Under the pieces are notes generated by a model, which saw nothing but the letters and a program-made list of their open reading frames with translations, had not been told where the DNA came from and searched no databases. A DNA stretch of 64,000 nucleotides from Rotaria macrura (Eukaryota > Rotifera > Eurotatoria > Philodinida > Philodinidae). This document shows, piece after piece, positions 49,199 to 60,901 of the stretch (position 1 is the stretch's first letter; each line of letters starts with the position of its first letter). Both the position numbers and the translations under genes were made by a program. Location: contig OENT01000376.1 in NCBI GenBank assembly GCA_900239685.1, positions 1 through 64,000 on the forward strand. The letters are read 5' to 3'.

Positions 49199-52154
49199 AT
49201 GGGTCGTAGTCGAGATCGTGAAAGTTCACTTTCATCAACTGGATCTGGTCGTACGGCACGATCAAAGAAATGGGTATGTTGAAATATTTTTATTTGTAAT
49301 GATACAAAAAGGAATTTTTCAGGATGGTGAAACTGGAAATCGTGTACATCTGTCGGATTTGTCTGTTGGTGTCAGTAAGCATGAAATAGAAAAACTTCTT
49401 CGTCCCTACGGAGTTTTAAATGAGGTTCGTCATTGTTTTTATACTTACTATTTAACAAAAGCAAAAAAATACTTTGCTTAGATTTGGGTTGCATCGAATC
49501 CACCGTGTTTTGCATTCATTAATTTTCATCATCGATCAGATGGTGAACGTGCTATCAAGGAACTTGACGGATCGTAAGATATTTTTAAGACCATCGTAGC
49601 ACTGGTCACGATTTGAACTTCAGATTGATACCGTAGATAAGAAATTGATAGATGTCTTTTTTTTTAATTGAAGTCGAAAACAGACGAATGTTGTAGTTAA
49701 CTCGATTCACATTTTAATGATGATACCAATTTCAATATTTAGTTTATGTACAATATCGATATGAAAATTTATTTCATAACTTAATATTAGACTTTCGTAT
49801 GTCACTATGAACTGTCTCTCATATTGGATTTTGAAATACGTAATGACCGTTGCGGTTTACTTGTCAGCCTTTCATTCAGCCCATTGTTTGGCATATTGTA
49901 GAGTAGTATTCGAACAATAGATTCTTAATTCAGATTTCATATGAAAATCAACCTATAGAAGTCATCGAAAACAGTGATTCGTGTTAAAATTTCTCAAAAA
50001 TTGTTTCAATTCCTATAAACTAGTTCTAAAATCTTGATGGAACTTCTGAATTTCAAAAGGAACTTCAATTGTGACCAATGTTTCGATTGTAGCATGGAAT
50101 TTATATAAGAAAAATGAATATTTATTTAGAATATTTGCTGGCGCACGCATTGGTTTGAGTTGGGCTCGACCAAGACATTATGGTGGACGATCTCGCTATC
50201 GTAAATGAAGATAGCTTTATTTCATTTATTGTATTCTTTTAAAATATTATATAATTAGGTTCTCCATCTCCTCCTTCTCGTCGTGGTTATCGTGATTCGT
50301 ACAGTCGTCGTCGATATTCACGGTAGTTTAAGTTTTTGTTTTCATTTTCTTTTCGTTTTGTTATTGAATATTTGTCTATCGTCTGAAGATGAAAAATAAT
50401 GTATTACGAGATATAATAGTTTATTATATTCTGTTGCTCTCCTTCTCGATATATATTTGATTATTTTTCTAGCTGTTGATGATTAATGGTTGAAAATGAT
50501 TGACTTGGTTGGAATAGCAGCAGCAGCAGTTTTAAAATGAATAATTTGGTTTTGTGCTCGATTCTTGTTTCTTTGTTTATTCTTCTCCTTCTCTTCTAAT
50601 TGTGTATCTTCTACCTATTGGGTGGATCGATCCATATGTATTTATAAGTCATACATTCTTTGGCAGAGAAATTTAAAGAAAACAAAAAGGTATGTGTTTA
50701 TTAGAGTACATCATATTTATGTGTTAGACAAATCGATCGACGTCAATCCGATGATTTAATGTCCCTTTCTTTCGAAAATTTTATTTTTCCACTTTTGCTC
50801 TTTTTTTCAGAAAAGAAATGCTTTTTTTTATGTTGCTTTTCTTTCTATATTATAGAAGTCGTTCACAGAGTCCATATTATCGACGATCTGGTGGAAGTAG
50901 CCGACGACGCAGCAGAACTCGAAGTCCTCGATCACCTTCACCTCGTGGTAACAATGCCTCCTTATTTTTTTGTGTTTCTCTTCTAAAATTGAAATGAGGT
51001 TTTTTCATTAAAAACAACAGATTCACGTCGAGGCGAACGACCAAAAACGTCTAAATATGACCAAAAGCGTCGCCGCCATTCATCATCGAATTCCGATCGT
51101 AGTGATAATCGGTCGCCACGTCGTGATAATGGGTATTTCTCTTTTCGATGTTCATAATTATGTTTAAACGAAATGTTTTTCTTTTGTTTTTAGAAAAAAA
51201 TCTTCACATAGTCCAAGTAACGAACGTCATCGATCAGCAACACCCAAAGCTCATAAACGTGGTGGAAGTAATACGAATGATAATCGAGCCGAGTGAGTTC
51301 ATAGAATTGTTTAGATATTAGTTGAAAACCAATAACGAAGCAGACCAGGCATGAGACGCTATTCATCATACACTATTAACAAGATCAAAAAGGGTTCGAC
51401 GGGATGCTTCTCATTGAGAACGACCAATTTGAAAAGAAAAATAATTTGGACGACGCATGAGTTATATAGTGTCAAATTTGTTCCGATTTATTAAAAATAA
51501 ATCTTATTCAAATTCTGATCGTATATTAGATATGTTTTGACACATAAGTGAGAACATAGGCGTAGTGTCCTCATCACGATCTGAATGTATTTGTGGTTAA
51601 ATTAGATCATTGATAGGATCCTGCGTATTTTATCGTAGTTCTTTAATGTACAGTTACATGCAAGAAAACCAGCGAATTCAAGTTTTATCTGGAGTCAACT
51701 TATGAATAATTATTTTACCATTCTGATTGAGAATAACTTACACTAAAGCAACCTGATTAGCATCAATTTTTTCGTAACGAGTGCTTCTACTCATTGAAAA
51801 CTCGACAGACTTCTAACACATTTTTATGGAGACTACTTCTTTCATTTCATGTATGTTCATGTGTATATCCTGGCGAATGTGAAGATCGAAGTGTGAAAAT
51901 TGTTTCAATCATTATTATTCAGGAAAGAAAACGAATTATCTCTACTCTATCAGTTGTCAATATTTGCCCAGAAATGATAAACTATAGTCTATAAATGACC
52001 TGTGTCATCGCTGGAAGAGTGTATTCATTTTCTTTGTATGTCCAATGGAGAAAAGAATGATGTTCCTGAGGAATAATAGATGCATTCTTTTAAATAAATT
52101 TCATAAGATGTGGTTTTTTTCTTATTTAGGATCGATTCAGATGCTCAAGATTGA
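49199..52154 (+). CDS. SR splicing factor, SRSF3/7-like (downstream copy)
   Basis: Nine exons: 49199-49273, 49323-49424, 49482-49573, 50130-50200, 50259-50322, 50856-50947, 51021-51132, 51194-51292 and 52130-52154. They give 243 residues. The RRM is about residues 30-102 with NRVHLSDLSVGVS and IWVASNPPCFAFINFHHR. A Ser/Arg tail follows ([32 protein letters not shown]). It is a tandem paralogue of the preceding gene: the intron between RNP2 and RNP1, the intron after the second half of the RRM and the NPPCFAF variant are shared. It should act as a nuclear splicing or export factor. An in-frame TAA lies just upstream of the ATG, supporting this start. Exon 5 would stop at once if its donor (gtag, 50323) were not used. 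AATAAA is at 52392-52397. Confidence 0.85.
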
Positions 52155-53586
52155 TAAAATATACCGGTATTATTCATCTAATTCAAAAGAGACTTCAATC
52201 ATATTATGATTTTGTGTTTCGTTCGAATCTTGTGTTTGCTGTAATCTGTTTTTTTGTCGATTGTGTATGCTTCATCTGAGCCTGACTTGGCTGTTGTCTT
52301 CATCTCTGTATCATCAACTTATACAAGAAAACATGTGTTTTGTTCTTGTCATATTCATTAAAAACTAACGTTGGTTTTTTCCGTAATTATTAATAAAAGA
52401 TGAAAATTTGAATATTGACTTTTCTCTGCAACATGCACTATCGTAAGTCTATCAATGGAATTTCAAAGAATCACTTATAAAAGTGAATGTTTGTATATGA
52501 CAAAGAGACAGTACGTAAGTAAATTACTCTATTTGACTTAAGAGAAAGAAAAACTTCACTGTTATTAATATTATCAAATATCCTTCAATATGGCGCATGG
52601 AAGAAAAGTAGATGCTTGAACTCGTTATGTAATATATTGACTTAAGACTACAGATCGAAATCAAAGTCGAATGAGCATTGAGTTCGTATCGACGATGAAT
52701 AAATAATTTTTCAAGTTTTTCTTGCCACATACCCTTCAAATGGCTATTGTCAGGCGTGCTGTTGGAATACTTGCCTCATTAATATCAATAATGAAAAAAT
52801 CAAATTTATTATTAACTAGATAAATATTAACCTATACTTAGTACACATACATATACAAAGGCTGAAGTTAAATAATCATTGTTGAAATACATGCTATCAA
52901 TATAGACAAATGCAATTTCTATGCCCTACAACGTACATGTTAACTGGCTTTTGTATGTGTTATATTTGATAATACAGGATTTCACAATGTATTCATTGTT
53001 CAACTAAAAACGTGCTTCTGAAATGTTCTTATGAATATTGATATTAAAACGCGATGGCGCCAGTCATCAAACATGTTCTCTTTTCGTTAATAGAGATCGG
53101 ACCATGGAAAAAGAAAAAGAAATGGTTGATTGAAAACGAGGAGTTTTTCTTTCTTTCCTTAATTCTCTTCAAACAAAAGTTATCATGTTGATTATGTTTT
53201 TTTTCTTCTTCGCTTTCTTTTGAGTAAAGTAATATTGAATGCGTCGTCGCTCAAGAAAGAAAAAAAAAATATGAGAAAGAAAAGCATCTTTAATGTGAAG
53301 TATGTATCGGTTGGAAAGGTGACAGCAAGAGAAGAAGAAGAATAAGAAGAAAAAAGGTTTGGCGTTTGTCAGACGAACGTTGACGACAAGAATCTGAAAA
53401 AATTTGATTGTGAGCTGTTGCATTTCTCCCGATGTTGTTGGTCATAGTGATTAAAAACCTTCTTGAAAGAAATCATTTCTATTTAAAGAACAAGCGTTCG
53501 CTTACACACATACACACACACAAACATACTCCAATAAATATATTGTAAGAAAAAACCGAATCGGGAGGTCTTTTTCTATATTTCAG
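52155..53586. other. Intergenic DNA between the SR pair and the QRICH2-like gene
   Basis: This contains the AATAAA at 52392-52397 for the SR gene and a CA microsatellite at about 53503-53522, near the start of the next gene. Minus-strand open frames at 52524-52739 and 53169-53423 have no domains. No other feature was seen. Confidence 0.5.
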
Positions 53587-56500
53587 ATGGCTGACGTTCT
53601 TTCACTCGAGCAATTGGTTCATCTGTCCTTAGGTGATCCTGAGGCAGGTGCTGTAAACTTTAATGTATTGAAAACTCTTCTTTTACAAATGCTCAAAGCA
53701 ATGAATTTATATAATTATAAACCGGCCATGTCCGATGATGATCAACGTACACTTAAAGAAGCACTTTCAACATCAACAACAACAACGACACCGACACAAC
53801 ATGTTACATTTGAACAAGAAGAACTATCCACTAGTGAAAATGAAAATGAAGCAACTAGAAAATCGCGACGAAAAATACGTGATCGAAGTTCTGATCGTCT
53901 TAACGCATTAGAAGAGAAAGTATTTCGCTTTGAATCTCAATTAAATGCTCTTAATAAAATACCATCCAATTCCGAGTTGATTGATCGAACAAAACAAATG
54001 CCTAGACAAGCATCAGATCATACCGATCAAGCCAAAACAACGAGTCGTCATGGACCAATACTTGAAATTTGGCAATATACACAAATGGAGAAACGAATAG
54101 AATCAGCTGAAAATGGAATAACACGAGTAAAATAATGTAAAGAAATCACACGTTATGATTTATGATAGTGTATTCTAGCTTGCTTCATTGCTTCAAGATC
54201 TTTTATCGGAAATGAATGAACTAAAAGAATCAACGGAAACGATGAAACAAACAACAGATGAACTTAGAAAAAAACACGACGAACTTAAAAATATCGTCGA
54301 CATGTTGAATAAAGAAAAGAATGATTGGGTATGGATCTATCTTGTAATTTTTTCTATTAGATCTTTCTCATATTCAAGGCTAAAAAAGTCGATGTTGAAA
54401 ATCTAGACGAAAAAATACGCAATTTACAAAATTTACTAGTAAGAATTTCATGTCTAATTATGTTAAATAGTGTGTTTATTCCAATAACTTTAGTCATCAT
54501 TGCATGATCATCTTAATGATTTACCAATAGACAATACTAACACAGCTTCAGTACCTGACTTAACTGGTTTCGTTACATGGGATCGATTAGAAGATGCACT
54601 TAGAGGCATTCGAGAATCCGTAGAAAAATCGACACATGATGCAGCTATAGCTTTGGCATCGACAAAAGATACTCGACCAACTATACAGATGATTGAACGT
54701 CAAAGTCAAACTGTATGTTTTACTTTTCACGAAGATTTTTATTGAAATAAACTTTCCGTGCTTTCTTCTTCTCTATTTTTATAGTCAGCAAAACGAAAGG
54801 TAAGTGCGCCAATCAGATATTCTTTGTATTTGTACGATTTCTTATGTTTTCTTTTTGCTGAATTTTAAAATTGAAAATAAAAAGTGAAATTTTTATTTCT
54901 ATAGGAATCACCATTAAGTGTTATGAGTACGATTCCATCGGATGGTCTTGCTGAAATATTGGAAAAGCTCGGAACACTAAACAATCGACATGAACAATTA
55001 CGAGCATTAGTTGAAGCACTTGAAGTAAAAAAATAAGAAAATAAAAATATGTAAGAGTTCGATTAAAATTTGTTTTGTTTTAGCAAAAAAAACTTAATCG
55101 AGAAGAATTTGAAGTTTTTAAAAATCAACAAAAAGATTTATTCGATCGTCTAGCAGCGCTCGAACAAAATATTCATGATCTTCAATCACAACGAGAAAAT
55201 GTAAGCGTAAAAAACACGTCTAACTAACATTCAAGTAGCTGTCTCATGCTGTTCTCTACAAACGAAGAAAAATTTCAATCACACTTATTTTTCAGTATTC
55301 TGAAATTGAAATTCGTATAATGAAGCAAAATTTATCGGTGACATAAACAAAAAACAAAGAAATCGAGTGTAACTCATATCGTGAAATTGCAGCATAATAC
55401 GAATTCTATTTCACAACGAATCATGCTGGTCTTCACGACAAGATTATACACCTTTTATGAGTTTATGACTATGTCGATGTAGACAGGAAATAAAAATGAA
55501 TGTAATCTATCTGAGATATAAAAAAAACAGAATAAAAAGATCAAGAGGAAAATATTACTTTATCAGGAGACACACAGAAGGGGGAGAGAGAGAGAGAAGG
55601 ATAGCATAGAAAGCACGGAGAAAATAGATTTATCATTATAGCCATCTTGTTGATCAGTTGAACCAATAATAAATACGACAGCATAGCCGTGATAAGAGAG
55701 GTGTTCCAGATGCTCTTACATTTTTTTAGCCCATGTCACATATTAACATTGTTCAAGAAAGACTCGTTTTTCTTGTTTCAATGTGTTCACAATATCTTAA
55801 TATAACTAATCATTACTTGCCAACTAACTGGAAAACATTAGGTGTTCATTTACGTTATATATTTTATCAAATACGTACATTTCATGAACCCAAAATACGT
55901 GAATTACTTTTGAGGTGTGTGCAAATGTTTAAATGAAAACTTAATTGAAATGAAAAAAAAAATAATAACACGAAAACAAAACTATGAATAAAATAGAGAA
56001 TTTCAATCAATCCAATATTTATTTGAATTGATCATCGAAATTCTATTCGCAACTCAACCAGTTAATGATATTCATAAAAAAAGATTTTGTAAAATAATTC
56101 TAATCTAACTTGTTTTTCTATTAATTCTTCATCACAGGCTAATCCTGTGCCAGCACCTATACAACAAATAATAAAAGAGGTTCCTTCGCAGGTATTTTCT
56201 GATAGAATAGTTTTACTTGTTTAAAAAAACACGAAGCTTCTTATAGCCACGAATTGATTATTCCGGTGACATGTCCGATTTTCGAACGGCTCTACAACGG
56301 CTACGTGAAGACTTGGATCGTCTCAAACAACTTGTACAAGATTTAATAAATAAAGGAAATTTATCATCTCAAGATATTGATGTAAGTCGTTTGCTACATG
56401 ACGAAATTAATAGCAACCAATGACAATATTGTTTTTATTAGGCTTTGAAAAAATTAGTTCAACTACTAGCTGAAACTAAAGCAGATAAGACTTATGTGAA

Positions 56501-57913
56501 CAATGAACTTGATAAAGTAAATATACTTAAAAAAAGCAACAACGAATCTTATTCTATCATACCATTGTCAATTTTTATTTGATCAGAAAGCAGATAGACG
56601 GGATATCGATAATCGAGTTTTGAAAAAAGATTTTAACTCGACTTGTGGTGAATTATCACAAAATATAAATGATTGTATACAAAAATTTATCATTCATGTA
56701 TGATGATAATTGTATCTCATTCATCGAATAGATATTAATTGATCATGACTTTTATTTCATAGGATGATGTGCAAAAGCAAGATCTCGAAAAAATAAATCA
56801 TAACATTGACGGAAAATTAGATCGTGCAGAGCTTGAAGCTTTACGTGATTATATGGAAAAACAAATGAAGAAACTTAAAAAATTAGCCGTAAGTGTATTT
56901 CTTATCGTTTTATCAATTGTACAAATATATTCAAATGACTAAGATAAATATATTTACTTTATGATTAATAAGAAAGAACAACAGCAAAACAATCAACAAC
57001 ATGTACATGTCATGTCAGAAGATGAAGCTGCTGGTCTTCGAAAACAACTTATTCGTTTTCATTGTATCAGTTGTGATCGTCCTATTGATGTTCAACCTCA
57101 TTCGTTTGTTTCAATGTTATCTGAATTTTTTCTTTGAATTGTTCCATCGATTTTTCTAGACAACAGCCAAGTCTTCCCGCAAATCAAGCTATGCGTCCTA
57201 TTCAATCGCCTCGACCATATACAACATATGAACTTGATCAAATACGTCAATTTCAAAAGAGGTTCGAATATTTAAATGAATCAATTGAACATTTTAAAAT
57301 TCGTTTTCTGTTACCAACAATTTTAGTCAGCAAATGACTAGTGAATTTAGCGGTGGTATAACAGATGTTTATGCAACTGTTCGACAATGCGGTGGTTCAC
57401 ATACGATGACATTACCATTCAAACGACAAGTCAAAACACAGTTAATATTGTTTTTCTTTGATTAATTACACCATGCATACATACATAAATAAAAACAAAT
57501 ATTCTTGTGTTATTTCTTTTTTCGTTAAGGCTCGCTGTACCCGAAGAAACAACATTAACAAGGTATGTACAAGTTTTTTTGAAAATTTAATTTAAAATCA
57601 ATGATTTTTTACTATGATTTCTCTCGTGTTTTTCGAATATAGAAGTGAAATTGACATCAAAGGACATGACGGTGTTATTTACAAAGGTAGAATCGATGCC
57701 GATAAACTGCCGAGTGTTGATCTGCATAAAAAGAATTCGGTTGTTTTACGTGCATCATTTCCACAGCAAAAATCTCGTTCAGATTCTCATTCAACGCCTG
57801 CTAATTATCAACATCAACATGAACAATCTGGTAATGATCGTGATCGAAATGATATATCACCACTTATTCCCAATCTTGAACCAGCTATGCCTCGGGAAGA
57901 ATCATTTACTTAA
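53587..57913 (+). CDS. QRICH2: QRICH2-like coiled-coil protein (DUF4795)
   Basis: Seventeen exons: 53587-54126, 54179-54328, 54379-54438, 54494-54712, 54785-54799, 54905-55024, 55084-55200, 56138-56191, 56247-56381, 56442-56516, 56587-56697, 56763-56888, 56973-57103, 57160-57261, 57327-57440, 57530-57562 and 57643-57913. They encode 790 residues. The start, LEQLVHLSLGDPEAGAVNF, matches QRICH2 and C16orf96 N-termini. Several coiled-coil segments follow (LLSEMNELKESTETMKQ, LRKKHDELKNIV). The DUF4795 hallmark KADRRDIDNRV comes next, then FHCISCDRPIDVQ (CxxC at about 605-608), and RQCGGSHTMTLP at about 671. The last exon starts with an IKGHDGVIYKGR block. In mammals QRICH2 is needed for sperm flagella, so a ciliary or flagellar role is plausible. 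The ATG directly follows tttcag. Exon 5 is a 15-nt microexon. A second terminal exon probably exists (58204-58511). Confidence 0.88.
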
Positions 57914-58203
57914 AAAAGAAAAAAAAAGAAAAATATAAGAAAAAGTTTTTTTCAACATTGGTTTTTGACCACGTACAAAATTATTTCATATTTTCTTTTG
58001 ATCCTTTTTTCTGCTCATTTCATCATTATATTGATATGCAATTTATTTATTTTTCTTCCCTTTGTCACTTGTCATACATTATGCAGTTTGATGAATTTTT
58101 TTTCTATGACCATCTCAATTGATATCTATATTTATGTGATGATGAAATAATCAATTCTTATTTTTTAAATATAAAAAATTTTTCTTTGTTTTTTTTTGTA
58201 TAG

Positions 58204-58511
58204 ATTTAAAACACGTATCAATTGTTGAACAGCAAATTTTAAGTGAATCTCAATTATTTTCATTAAAACAAAAGAAGAGAAATTTTAAAATTGAAACAAT
58301 TTTTAATTGGAATGACTTAACTATAGAAGACATATTAGAAATAAATAAGATTCATATAAATGATGTACGTGAACGATGGAAAAAAACCATTCGTGGAAAT
58401 AGATCATGTCATCATCAAAGTGATATCGAACTGATGAATGAAGACGAGGACAAGAATATTTCCGATAAAGAATTTAACAAAGTCAAAAGTAATTCGATCG
58501 ATACAGAATAG
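58204..58511 (+). CDS. Probable alternative terminal exon of the QRICH2-like gene
   Basis: After a strong acceptor (T-run, then tatag at 58199-58203) a frame stays open for 102 codons to TAG at 58509-58511, unusual in such AT-rich DNA. The peptide contains SIVEQQILSESQLF, KIETIFNWNDLTIEDI and an acidic C-terminal part. It has no initiating ATG at its start. The frame needs one incoming base. A donor inside the last QRICH2-like exon, gtaatg at 57831, supplies exactly that phase and would replace the final 27 codons. It could instead be the last exon of another small gene. No known domain was recognised. Confidence 0.5.
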
Positions 58512-60686
58512 TGGATAGGATGCAACAGTATTTAAAAAATCATAGGATTTAACATAGAGAACTGAAATGTGATTGATCGACATTTCTTTTTATATCACCC
58601 TGACAGAACATTGCCAAAGTTCGAATGTCTAATTTGAGTTTGAAAGTTTACTAGAATACATAAGATCCTATTTTGCGGCTTTTAAAATTTGATGAAGTAA
58701 GAATTTGACAGATTTCTCAGGTGATTCGAATCTCTCACGTATAAGATTCTCCAATATGTACCCAACGAGTTCTAGTCGTGGCAGACAAAATTGATTGTGG
58801 AAATTTTAACTCGGTCTGGACGTTTAAGTAATCGAATATTGATGCATGAATTTCCATATTTTGAAAGTTATTTGGACAAGTTCATTTGACAAACGCCGTA
58901 AGTGGTTGTCACTCTATACTATTGTATGACATATGAACTTGTTGCGGTCTAAAACAATTTGCTTAGAAATCTTCGACTCATACCGTTCGGAAAATTGATT
59001 ATAAAAATTTTATCTCGTTGGTTTTTACACCAAAATACGGAAAGAAAATACCAAAATTAGATGTAATTGATAAAAGTTGATTTAAAATGAGTAAATAAAA
59101 TCAATCAAAATTCTTTCAGTCAAGACATCGAGCATTCAAAAGTACACTTTTGACAATTTATAAATGTTAATTTTAAAAAATCAGTTATTTTTTCTTTTGA
59201 CCTCCAACAATCTATATTATATACGACATTTTCTTTCACTATATAATGACGATATAATAAATAAGATTTTTATACTTTCAAGCCTTCATTTTCCTATAAG
59301 TATCAATGATGAATCGAATCATTCAAAGTCATACAGAAACATTTAAATAAAATTCACTGAATTTTGTATAACAATCGGTGCAATAAAAATATTGTCTGAT
59401 ATTTAGTGATATCAATATAACAGTTTTTATATTCAGCTGATATCATCTGTAGTGTTACTTAAAAAAGAGACCTCTTCATAATCACATTCGTTCAATGAAA
59501 TTGAAACAATTTCCTTCATACAGTTTCACGAAATTCACAAAAGTTCTAATACACAACTTAAGGGAAATTTTCCGACAGAAGAGAAAGAAAAACAACTTTG
59601 CATGATAGTCATTGAGAGATGTCGATACGTTCTTTGAATATCGTCAAGAGTCTTATCATTTGATTCATCCAAATAAACGCATGGTATTCATTTCTCTTGA
59701 AAATACAAAACTATCTCGAGATCAATTGAACATCTGTGCATAAAAAGAAAACGAAGTAGTAGTCGAACATGATTAAAAATAAAATTTTTTTTTATAGACA
59801 TAAAAAGTCATATGTCATTAAGGAAGTATATTAATATCATTCATCCGTTAGTTGGTTAGTGCTTCCGCCGTTTGATGCCATGTATTGGCCTCTGATGCAA
59901 TCAATACATAGATCAATATCTCCTCGCATTATGAACGCGTGTGAGTAGCACTTAGAAGTGATCCGTTAAAAAAGAGGATGATGAAGAGAAGGTGGAGGAT
60001 GATGATGATGTACAGAAACAAGCAACAGTTGTCGTTTGACACATTGTATCCGTCGAATGCATCGTTGAACAAGATTGGAAAGTAGGTGTGAGAAATCTTT
60101 TCCGATCAATACAGAAGTCGACAAGCTGTCGCCATGACAAGTGTTCAGCTACTTGACCAAACGTTTTCTTTTTTTGTTGTGATCTATTCCGAGATGCATC
60201 ATCTCACATGTGACAGTCAATAAAACAAAACATAAAAACAAAGAAATAGCAGCGGCAATAATTATCAAGCGACTCACGTATATCTATATGAAGTTAAATG
60301 ATCTACTCATTTATCTTATTTAGTTTACTCACGCAAACAACAGTAAGTAACGTCAATTGATTTTGCCTATAGGCGTTTTCGAGCGGTTTTTATTTTCTTT
60401 TTCATAAATTCAAGTGAATTAACGAACATTTTAACACTATTTTGATAACGACAAAAAAACAACAAAACGTTGATGGGAGGTGTTCGAAAGTCTCAATTTC
60501 CTTTTTCTTCCGCCTATACCTTTTCTCGAAAGGCGTGCCTTCTCATTTTCTTCATCGTTATTTTTTTGTCTGCCAGTCAATACAATTAGTTTCGCATGTA
60601 TACACCTTTCAATGATGAGATTCAGATTCGTATACGAATCAATCATTCGCCATTCGAATGCTGTGTTAATGATACGTTGGGCAGCA

Positions 60687-60715
60687 GAAAAAGAGAAAGA
60701 GAAAGAGAAAGAGAA
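60687..60715 (+). repeat. GAAAGA simple repeat
   Basis: This is a purine tract of AGAGAAAGAGAAAGAGAAAG type. It produces Lys/Glu- and Arg/Glu-rich spurious frames on the plus strand. It sits about 200 nt upstream of the INCENP-like start. Confidence 0.75.
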
Positions 60716-60901
60716 GAAACAGCAGCATTTGCTAATGAGAGAACGGGAAAGAGAAGGAAGGAGACAAGAAAAAAATAGAAAGAATGAGAAAAAGAATCTA
60801 ACGTTCGAGCGGCGGAAACATGGGTCATTCGTTAAATGTTCATTACTTGAAATGAATTAATATTTTCTTTCTCTCTTCTTCCCTATCAATCAATCTAGGA
60901 A

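Larger units (their letters stand above)
57914..60901. other. 3' flank of the QRICH2-like gene and spacer, about 3 kb
   Basis: Apart from the 102-codon open stretch at 58204-58511, listed separately, no coding sequence is recognised. Frames at 60480-60860 run through a GAAAGA simple repeat (about 60687-60715) and look like artefacts of that tract. A fragment at 59848-59870 resembles a tRNA A box without a B box. The right end is the upstream region of the INCENP-like gene. Confidence 0.5.

Noticed and set aside
45766-52154. One fused gene with two RRMs instead of two SR genes
   Set aside because: Exon 48797 reads into a stop at 48867-48869, and an in-frame TAA precedes the second ATG. No splice from 48864 to the second RRM keeps the frame, so two genes fit better.
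59848-59870. tRNA-like TAGTTGGTTAGTGC
   Set aside because: Resembles an A box, but no B box or cloverleaf can be drawn downstream.
59952-60140. Serine-rich minus-strand frame
   Set aside because: Driven by a GATGATGAT-type simple repeat. No splice context or domain.
60480-60860. Lys/Glu-rich 126-codon frame that might be the missing helical region of INCENP
   Set aside because: The charged part is the translation of a GAAAGA simple repeat and other frames give similar charged peptides. The frame ends in a stop before the INCENP-like start.
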